Source: Clostridia bacterium (lineage in GTDB: Bacteria > Bacillota > Clostridia > UMGS1883). From it: a DNA stretch of 12,974 bases. The position numbers and the translations under genes were made by a program. The stretch covers positions 1 through 12,974 of the forward strand of contig JAJQCX010000083.1 of NCBI GenBank assembly GCA_021202495.1. Reading direction: 5' to 3'. Positions 6,957 to 12,974 of this stretch are shown here, in pieces. A model generated the notes under the pieces. That model had not been told where the DNA came from, did no database searches, and saw nothing but the letters and a program-made list of their open reading frames with translations. The first letter of the stretch is position 1. Each line of letters starts with the position of its first letter.

Positions 6957-9900
6957 GCGGAGGATGCGGCAGGCACAATCGCGGTTGCCTCCGATTGGCA
7001 TTTTAACGAATCCGGCGTTTTGTCCGGCTCAATCGAAAACGGCGATCTTGTAATTGAGGACAAATCCGGCAGCGGCAACAATCTTGTCATGCAAACCTAC
7101 GGCAGCGGCGATTGGAGCGATTATCTTTCATTTTCAAGCGATTCGATGACAGGTACGGAAGGCAGCATGGTTTTTGACGGCGATTCGGCAAATTCAATCG
7201 GCGCGGATTTCATCACAATTGACAACGCCCCGATAAATTCCGAAAGCTTTGAGGACGGCTATACGATGGAATTTATCTATTACTTCCCCCTCGACTGGAC
7301 AACCTCCGATGAATGGATGAGCCTCATCGGGCGTCAGGGCACGTCAAAATCAATCTCCGAGCCCGAGCAGGGCACAATGTTCACCTCAATTTCAAACTGT
7401 AAGGAAATTCAATTCTACACCGCAAATTCAACCGACAGCCACACCATGACCTCTGCGGCATGGTCTGTCACAATGGACAAAGGCGGACTTTGGTATCACA
7501 TAGCCGTCATTTCCGACGGCGAAACAATAAGCACATATGTAAACGGCTGCGAGGCTTTCCGCAACTACGTATCAAGCGAGATGAAGGGCATGTACGCCGA
7601 CCCCGAGGACGGGCGCTTCCGCGTCGGCTCCTCCTGGTGGAACGGTATAGATAAATTCCTTCAAGGCAGCCTGCAGGAAATCCGCATATGCGCACAGCCG
7701 CTTGAAAAAGAGGACTGGCTCGTTCAAAATCCCGAATTATATGTCGGCGAATACGGCAGCAATGAAAAATACACGCTTAAAAACGAGGATAACTACAACA
7801 TAGTCCTCCTTCCCGACACGCAAAACACCGTTGAATATTGCCCCGACGTCATGGAAAAGGCGATAGACGAGCTTATCGCGACCGCGGATGAACTCAACGT
7901 CGCGGGCGTCATCCACCTCGGCGACGTCGTCGACGACAATAACGACGACACGCAGTATATGAATGCGAGAAACATTTTCTATAACCTTCCCGACGCCGGC
8001 ATAAAGCTTCTCATGCAGCAGGGTAACCACGACGGTTGGTCTTCCGGCATACGCAATTATTACAACAGCTTTTCCGGCAAAAGCACGGCGTTTAAACGCC
8101 GCACATCGTGGTATCTCACAAATTCGCCCAACGGCGACCAAAACAGCTCCTATATGTTCGTCCGCGCCGGAAATTATGATTATCTTGTAATTTCCCTCTC
8201 CTGCACCGGAAGCAGCAGCGGCGGCAACGAAAATACCGCATGGCTTGAGGCTGACGAGGCGTGGCTGCGCGAGGTTTTGGAGGAATACCCCAACTGCCCC
8301 ACAATCGTCACAACGCACGACTTGCAAAACTGCTCCGACACCGTGCCGTCCGCGATAAAGCTCAGCGACAACGGCGCAAAGCTGTGGGAAATTGTCAAGG
8401 AGTATAACCAGGTCTTTATGTTGGTCGGCGGTCACAGCCACGGCAGCGGCGTTGAAATTCTGACAAACACCGACGGAAACGCCGTCTACAGCATTCTCAC
8501 CGACTATCAATTCGCCTACAACGGCGGCAACGGCTTTTTCAGGTACCTCGAATTTGACGAAAACGCGAATAAAATCTATTATTCAACCTATTCACCCTAT
8601 GCGGCGTCGCTCGACGAGAGCGAAAAGTCGTTTTTCGACGTCAATTTCATGACCGGCGAAGGCAACGAGGGCGAGCTTGACATTGATTTTGAAACGCGCT
8701 TTGCCTCAATGCGCGCCACACGCCTCACGGCCTCCGAGGGCAAAGTAATGGACGGCGAATATCACACGCACACCGGTCAGTCAAAGGACGCAACCTCAAC
8801 CTACATGACGCTTGAAAACAGCCTCGCTGCGGCTTTCCGCAATGAGGACGTGCTGTCCTCCGCGGACGAGGAAACAGGGCTTCAAAGCATCACCGCCGGA
8901 AATGCGTTCGATTTCATAGGCTACGCCGACCATTTGCGCCGCTTCTACAACGCAACTGACGGGCAAGGCGACGGCAACTACAACACCGCCTTTTACGTCG
9001 CGGTGCAGACGCAAATAAACGAGATTGAAAAGCTGCAGGTCAAGGGCATATATGCCGGCAAAATAGTAAGTTCCGGCTTTGAGTGGGACATGCCCGGTCT
9101 TGACCACGCGAGCGTCGGCATTTTAAACGAAAACGGCGAGGAGGACATCCAAGGCATTCACGCCTTTGAATGGCTCTATGCCTCAATTAGCGACGATCCG
9201 ACGAGCCTCTATGAGCTTGACGGCTATACGGACGACGCCGACGAATCCGCGCTCTACGGTGAGCGGCGAAACAACGGCACAGCCGAAAGGGCATACGAAG
9301 CCGTGGCATGGCTTGCCGAAAACTACCCCAACAGCTACGTTTTGCCCAACCACCCCTCCCGCCACAACGGACAGAGCGGCGAGGTGACGATTGAAAATCT
9401 GCGCCGCCTCAACGACGCTTCAAGCGAAATTGTCTTCGGCTTTGAGGGAATGCCCGGCAATCAAATGTCCGGCGACGGTCGCTGCGAGCTCCCGGAAGGC
9501 GACATCCGTAACGGCGCGGATGAAATGATTGCCGTAACCGGCGGCGTGTGGGATTCGCTTCTTGCCGAGGGCAGAAGATTTTATAACTTCGCAAATTCCG
9601 ACTTTCACTTTAAAGTCAGCACAGATGAAAAATATTCAAGCGGATATTGGCCGAGCGAATATTCGACAAACAAAGTATGGGTCGAGCCGGGCGAGGACGG
9701 CGTTTTTGACTACAGCGACGTAGTCGCGGGACTCAGGAGCGGCAATTCCTATTCCGTCTACGGCAATCTCATTTCCGACTTGGAATTTACCGCCTCCGCA
9801 AACGGCACATCCGCTACAATGGGGCAGGATTTAAACGTCGCCGAAAACGACATTGTCACCGTCACAATCAAATTCACCGTTCCCGATGAAAATAACTATC

Positions 9901-10616
9901 AATCAATCTACGGCACCGACACGGGCATTGAGGTCACAAGCTCTCCCGCCCTCGACCACGTCGACCTCATCATGGGTCACGTCACGGGTAAGCTTGACGA
10001 AAGCGAATATTCGTCAACCTCCAACACCGACGCGAAAATTTACAAAACCTTTTCCAAAGAAGAACTGTCTGCCGCAAAGGGCGAGGACGGTTATTACACC
10101 CTCACTTGCCAAATCCCCGCCGATTCGGATTTATACATCCGCCTCAGAGGAACTAGCGTTTCTCTCGTCGACGAAAACGGCGACCCCTGCAGCGACGAAT
10201 TTTACAGCTCAATCTCCGACAACGCGCAAAGAATTGACACGATAAACGACTACAACTATTCAAGCCTCTGCTTTTACGCCAACCCCATCTGGGTGAACGC
10301 GGCGGAAAGCGGCATCTCGCTCGACCTCTCCGAGCTTTCGCACAGCGACGACAGCTTAACCGGCAGCATAATCGTAAATCTTAATAAGATTACAGCTTCC
10401 GCCGGCAGCGTAATCTACACCGCAGTCTATTCCGACGCGACGCTGCTTTACGTAAAAAGCTATGTCATCTTCGACGCCTTAAAAGAGGAAACCGCGTCAA
10501 TCGCATCATGGAAGGACATAAACATCGATTGCGGCGGCACAATCACCGTCAAAGCCATCATCATGGGCTCAGACGGCATAACCCCGCTCTATAAATGCTC
10601 CGAGGCAAGCTTGTAA
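6882..10616 (+). CDS. Secreted LamG-like / calcineurin-like phosphoesterase / PHP metallohydrolase fusion
   Basis: This is a 1244-aa exported protein joining two unrelated metallohydrolase folds. I chose ATG 6882 over the in-frame ATG 6864 because AGGAG at 6867-6871 suits only the later start and it places MRKILKKA at the front of a good signal peptide (hydrophobic stretch, cleavage after ASA near residue 25). Residues about 28-290 form a LamG/concanavalin-like domain (WYHIAV, YVNG, GSLQEIRI). Residues about 303-570 form a calcineurin-like phosphoesterase with every metal-site motif: D312 (PDTQ), GDVVDD with D348, GNHD 381-384, H479 (TTHD) and GHSH with H518/H520. Residues about 615-960 look like a PHP-family hydrolase: H628/H630 (YHTHT), D683-H684, E734 (GFEW), H742, H824 (NHPSR), E855 and D907/H909 (SDFH). 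A beta-rich tail follows (RLRG near 1088), ending in a short module. No LPXTG, dockerin or anchor helix is visible. Substrate unknown; phosphate esters in the gut are an inference. Confidence 0.9.
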   Translation: MRKILKKALALASALSLMPCVIPASAEDAAGTIAVASDWHFNESGVLSGSIENGDLVIEDKSGSGNNLVMQTYGSGDWSDYLSFSSDSMTGTEGSMVFDGDSANSIGADFITIDNAPINSESFEDGYTMEFIYYFPLDWTTSDEWMSLIGRQGTSKSISEPEQGTMFTSISNCKEIQFYTANSTDSHTMTSAAWSVTMDKGGLWYHIAVISDGETISTYVNGCEAFRNYVSSEMKGMYADPEDGRFRVGSSWWNGIDKFLQGSLQEIRICAQPLEKEDWLVQNPELYVGEYGSNEKYTLKNEDNYNIVLLPDTQNTVEYCPDVMEKAIDELIATADELNVAGVIHLGDVVDDNNDDTQYMNARNIFYNLPDAGIKLLMQQGNHDGWSSGIRNYYNSFSGKSTAFKRRTSWYLTNSPNGDQNSSYMFVRAGNYDYLVISLSCTGSSSGGNENTAWLEADEAWLREVLEEYPNCPTIVTTHDLQNCSDTVPSAIKLSDNGAKLWEIVKEYNQVFMLVGGHSHGSGVEILTNTDGNAVYSILTDYQFAYNGGNGFFRYLEFDENANKIYYSTYSPYAASLDESEKSFFDVNFMTGEGNEGELDIDFETRFASMRATRLTASEGKVMDGEYHTHTGQSKDATSTYMTLENSLAAAFRNEDVLSSADEETGLQSITAGNAFDFIGYADHLRRFYNATDGQGDGNYNTAFYVAVQTQINEIEKLQVKGIYAGKIVSSGFEWDMPGLDHASVGILNENGEEDIQGIHAFEWLYASISDDPTSLYELDGYTDDADESALYGERRNNGTAERAYEAVAWLAENYPNSYVLPNHPSRHNGQSGEVTIENLRRLNDASSEIVFGFEGMPGNQMSGDGRCELPEGDIRNGADEMIAVTGGVWDSLLAEGRRFYNFANSDFHFKVSTDEKYSSGYWPSEYSTNKVWVEPGEDGVFDYSDVVAGLRSGNSYSVYGNLISDLEFTASANGTSATMGQDLNVAENDIVTVTIKFTVPDENNYQSIYGTDTGIEVTSSPALDHVDLIMGHVTGKLDESEYSSTSNTDAKIYKTFSKEELSAAKGEDGYYTLTCQIPADSDLYIRLRGTSVSLVDENGDPCSDEFYSSISDNAQRIDTINDYNYSSLCFYANPIWVNAAESGISLDLSELSHSDDSLTGSIIVNLNKITASAGSVIYTAVYSDATLLYVKSYVIFDALKEETASIASWKDINIDCGGTITVKAIIMGSDGITPLYKCSEASL

Positions 10617-10635
10617 CATTCAATCACCCCGCAGC

Positions 10636-10681
10636 AAAAAAGCGGGAGACCGCTCATTCCCGAGCAGCCTCCCGCTTTTTT
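10636..10681. terminator. Bidirectional terminator between two convergent genes
   Basis: A perfect 13-bp stem, AAAAAAGCGGGAG (10636-10648) with CTCCCGCTTTTTT (10669-10681), surrounds an inner hairpin (GCTC 10652-10655 with GAGC 10662-10665). The A run on one side and T run on the other make it a rho-independent terminator on both strands. It ends seven bases before the stop codon of the minus-strand gene and starts 19 bases after the stop of the plus-strand gene, so it serves both. Confidence 0.9.
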
Positions 10682-10688
10682 GCGTATA

Positions 10689-12974
10689 TTATTCCACCGT
10701 AACCTCAAACACATCCCCCACGGGACGCATACTTCCGAAGCCTTCCCACATGAATACCTTGACCGTTTCCGTTCCCGCGTCAAGCTCGGCGCTGCCGTTT
10801 TCGGGCTCTTTCACGTCAATCATTTCATTGCCGCTGAAGCCTACGGCGAACACTCTTGCGTCGGATGTGTTTTTGCATTGAATCGTCACAGTCACTTTGT
10901 CGCCCTCGCGCACCGCGCTCACGCTCTTAATGCCGTCTTCCGCGGGCGTGACCGTAACGGTGCAGCTTGCCGAAATGCCGCCATAGAGCGCGGAAAGGGT
11001 TATCGTTGCTTCGCCCGCGCCGACTGCGGTAACGCTGCCGTTTTCGTCAACCGTAACAACGCTTTCGTCGCTGCTCTCCCATGTCAGAACGTCGCTGTAA
11101 TCGGAGGGGGAAATCGTCGCCGTGAGGGCTGCCGTGTCAAGCTCGACAAGTGAAAGCTCCGTTTGGCTCAATTTTATCGACGTCACAGCCTTGGGCACAA
11201 GCACCTCGATTGACGCGCTCACTCCCTCGCCGCTCTCCGCGGTGACAGTCGCCGTGCCGTAGCCCTTGGCGTAAACCGCGCCGCTTGCCGAAACAGTCGC
11301 CACGCTCTCGTCGCTCGACGAGAACGTTATGATGCTCGTGTCAAAATCGGGCTCGATTTCAAATTCGGGTCTGACGGTTTTGCCCTTTATTATTGCAATT
11401 GTGCTTTCCGCGTAGCTCATGCTTTCAATCGGCGCGTCGGGGTCGACAAAGGTGATGTTTCGCCCGTCCGCGTATTCCTCGGCGTAGGAGCCGCTTCTGC
11501 CGTAGAATGTCATCTTTGACGGATAGGAGAATGAGCTCGTCTCAATGCTCGAAACGGTTGACGGCAGATAGACGCTCACCAGCTTTGTATTTTCCGAAAA
11601 CGCGTTCGCCGCAACGCTCTCGCAGAAGCGCGGCAGCGTCACGCTCGTGAGCTTGGGCAGCAGACGAAACGCCGAATCGGGTATCGCCGCCACATATTTT
11701 CCGAACACAACCTCCGACAGGCTGTCGCAATCGTAACACATACTCGACCCGATTTCCGTCACACCGTCGCCGAGGATAAGCGTTTCCAGTGCGTCGCAGT
11801 CGTAGAACGCGGATGAGCCTATGCTGCCGTTCATTTCGGCTGTGACCGTCACAAGGCTGTCGCAGTCGTAAAACACATAGGAATCAAGATTTCCCGTCAT
11901 ATAAATCGTTACGTCTGTCAAATTGTCACAATTGTAGAACGCCGAATAACCGATCCATGTAACATTTTCGGAGATAACCAATTCTGCAAGCCCGCTGTTT
12001 TTAAAAGCATAGCTGTCTATTTCAACAATGTTTTCATGCAAATTTATACTCTCCAGCGACGAGCACCCTTCAAACGCCGAGGAAGAAATTGTTGTCACAC
12101 TGTCGGGCAGTACAATATCTGTGAGAGATGAGCAATTATAAAATGTATTTGATTTTATCTCTGTCGTCGTACTCGGTAATATCGCTTTTGTCAAGCTTGT
12201 GCAGCCGTAGAATATGCTCGTTCCCATTGACGTAACGCTGTCGGGGATTGATATTTCAATCAGACTTGTACACTCGTAAAAAGCCCTTTCGTCTATCGTT
12301 ACAATAGTATCGGGTATTGTAATGTTTTGTAATGAATAACAGTATCTAAATGCTTCTGTTTGTATACTTGTCATGCTATCCAACAAAGTAACATTTTCAA
12401 GATTATATGCCCCATAGAACAAATAATCAATAACTTCTTTTGTTCCTTCTTCAAATGTAACAGTCGTTAAACCGCTGTTTTTAAAAGGTCCGATATTATC
12501 GCCCCAACCGTCAACCGTTGTCAAAGATTTCGGAATTTCTATTTCGGTCAACGAAGTGCAACTACCAAATGCATACCCTCCCAATGATGTAAGATATTTT
12601 GACAACGTTACACTACTTAATTTTGTGCAGCTTTCAAATGCACTACTGCCTATTGTCGTCACCGAATCGGGGATGAATATTTCCGTCAGACCTGTACACT
12701 CATAAAATGCCCTTTCTCCTATCGTTACAATAGTATCGGGTATTGTAATGTTTTGTAATGAATAACAGTATCTAAATGCTTCTGTTTGTATACTTGTCAT
12801 GCTATCCAACAAAGTAACATTTTCAAGATTATATGCCCCATAGAACAAATAATCAATAACTTCTTTTGTTCCTTCTTCAAATGTAACAGTCGTTAAACCG
12901 CTGTTTTTAAAAGGTCCGATATTATCGCCCCAACCGTCAACCGTTGTCAAAGATTTCGGAATTTCTATTTCGGT
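10689..12974 (-). CDS. BspA-like leucine-rich repeat surface protein with Big_2 domains (5' end beyond window)
   Basis: This is the C-terminal 761 residues of a large cell-surface or secreted protein; the reading frame is open at the window edge, so its true start, signal peptide and full size are not visible. The N-terminal two thirds (window bases 12974 to about 11531) hold about 20 LRR_5 units of 22-24 residues of the form FYxCxSLTxVxIPDSVTxIGxxA, ending in the usual cap (MTFYGRSGSYAEEYA). Two Big_2 immunoglobulin-like domains follow (about 11436-11190 and 11190-10945), recognised by WESSDESVVTV and SAVGAG/AVGAGEATIT-type motifs. A final 80-residue module contains VKVFMWEGFGSMRP. BspA-like proteins bind host or bacterial surface ligands in characterised cases; here binding is an inference. 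No LPXTG or transmembrane anchor is seen at the C-terminus. The LRR part is far more AT-rich toward the window edge and contains an exact internal duplication. Confidence 0.9.
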   Translation of the reverse strand, partial: TEIEIPKSLTTVDGWGDNIGPFKNSGLTTVTFEEGTKEVIDYLFYGAYNLENVTLLDSMTSIQTEAFRYCYSLQNITIPDTIVTIGERAFYECTGLTEIFIPDSVTTIGSSAFESCTKLSSVTLSKYLTSLGGYAFGSCTSLTEIEIPKSLTTVDGWGDNIGPFKNSGLTTVTFEEGTKEVIDYLFYGAYNLENVTLLDSMTSIQTEAFRYCYSLQNITIPDTIVTIDERAFYECTSLIEISIPDSVTSMGTSIFYGCTSLTKAILPSTTTEIKSNTFYNCSSLTDIVLPDSVTTISSSAFEGCSSLESINLHENIVEIDSYAFKNSGLAELVISENVTWIGYSAFYNCDNLTDVTIYMTGNLDSYVFYDCDSLVTVTAEMNGSIGSSAFYDCDALETLILGDGVTEIGSSMCYDCDSLSEVVFGKYVAAIPDSAFRLLPKLTSVTLPRFCESVAANAFSENTKLVSVYLPSTVSSIETSSFSYPSKMTFYGRSGSYAEEYADGRNITFVDPDAPIESMSYAESTIAIIKGKTVRPEFEIEPDFDTSIITFSSSDESVATVSASGAVYAKGYGTATVTAESGEGVSASIEVLVPKAVTSIKLSQTELSLVELDTAALTATISPSDYSDVLTWESSDESVVTVDENGSVTAVGAGEATITLSALYGGISASCTVTVTPAEDGIKSVSAVREGDKVTVTIQCKNTSDARVFAVGFSGNEMIDVKEPENGSAELDAGTETVKVFMWEGFGSMRPVGDVFEVTVE
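12293..12548 (-). repeat. Exact long direct repeat, copy A
   Basis: These 256 bases are identical, base for base, to 12719-12974, at an offset of 426 bases (142 codons, about six LRR units). Identity starts abruptly: before 12293/12719 the two copies remain alignable but clearly diverged, with differences in most codons. On the protein the block covers the segment from SLTTVDGWGDNIGP to ITIPDTIVTI. Confidence 0.97.
12719..12974 (-). repeat. Exact long direct repeat, copy B (cut by window)
   Basis: This copy is identical to 12293-12548 and is cut by the window edge, so the true length of identity is at least 256 bases. Because the period is 426 bases, further copies may lie just beyond the edge. 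Confidence 0.97.

Larger units (their letters stand above)
11531..12974 (-). repeat. Array of about 20 LRR_5 (BspA-like) protein repeats
   Basis: The units repeat every 66-72 bases and read F(Y/E)xCxxL..(I/V).IPDSVT.IG..A. Unit 18 starts with Cys instead of Phe, and units 15-16 have lost the IPDSVT core (TIYMTGN, TAEMNGS) but keep the FY.CD.L start. Most units are diverged at the DNA level, unlike the exact block listed separately. The array continues past the window edge. Confidence 0.88.

Noticed and set aside
6422..7090. A 222-codon minus-strand open frame across the end of carB and the start of the secreted protein gene
   Set aside because: It runs antisense through the well-supported carB allosteric domain, the carAB terminator and a signal peptide, and its translation shows no recognisable domain.
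7737..8510. A 257-codon minus-strand open frame inside the LamG/phosphoesterase gene
   Set aside because: It lies opposite the metallophosphoesterase motifs of a clearly real gene; its low-complexity V/A/D-rich translation is what antisense of GAC/GCG/ATT-rich coding sequence gives.
10680..11153. A 157-codon plus-strand open frame over the 3' end of the LRR gene
   Set aside because: It begins inside the bidirectional terminator and is antisense to the Big_2 and C-terminal region; no family is recognisable.
12293..12974. The long direct repeat as a mobile element or CRISPR-like array
   Set aside because: It is fully in frame within an LRR coding region with a period of a whole number of LRR units, and shows no terminal inverted repeats, spacers or transposase.

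Overview
The window looks like chromosomal DNA of a Clostridia-type Firmicute, probably a gut commensal. The basis is near-consensus sigma-A promoters, strong GGAGG-like ribosome binding sites, a carA-carB pair, an AAA-ATPase-like/PD-(D/E)XK protein of the type common in gut Firmicutes and Bacteroidetes, and large secreted proteins with LamG, BspA-like leucine-rich and Big_2 domains. No rRNA, tRNA, CRISPR array or insertion sequence was seen, so genus-level placement is not possible from this sequence.

Layout. (1) Positions 2-2373 hold two small accessory genes on the + strand: the 3' part of an AAA-ATPase-like/PD-(D/E)XK protein ending in a clear terminator, then a Fic-domain protein with its own consensus promoter and an altered Fic motif (Gln where the catalytic His is expected). 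(2) Positions 2383-6771 hold a compact carA-carB operon with its own promoter, a 17-base overlap between the genes and a strong terminator. It makes carbamoyl phosphate for pyrimidines and arginine. (3) Positions 6882-10616 hold one very large secreted protein that joins a LamG-like domain, a complete calcineurin-like metallophosphoesterase and a complete-looking PHP metallohydrolase. (4) Positions 10689-12974 on the - strand hold the C-terminal part of a BspA-like surface protein with about 20 LRR_5 units, two Big_2 domains and a short C-terminal module. Genes 3 and 4 converge on one symmetrical terminator.

How the genes relate. carAB is housekeeping. The two upstream genes are accessory, each an independent transcription unit, and their function is not established. 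The two convergent extracellular proteins probably both act outside the cell: one as a two-headed phosphoesterase or hydrolase, the other as an adhesin or ligand-binding protein. Their C-terminal ends look like diverged versions of one module.

The points most worth a second look are the LamG/calcineurin/PHP fusion; the exact repeat of at least 256 bases (period 426 bases, 142 codons) in the LRR gene, which runs off the window; the abrupt base-composition change inside that gene near 11,880; the shared C-terminal module; and the His-to-Gln Fic motif. I did not find a clear multi-gene system that I would call new. All intergenic gaps are under 160 bases and are described below.
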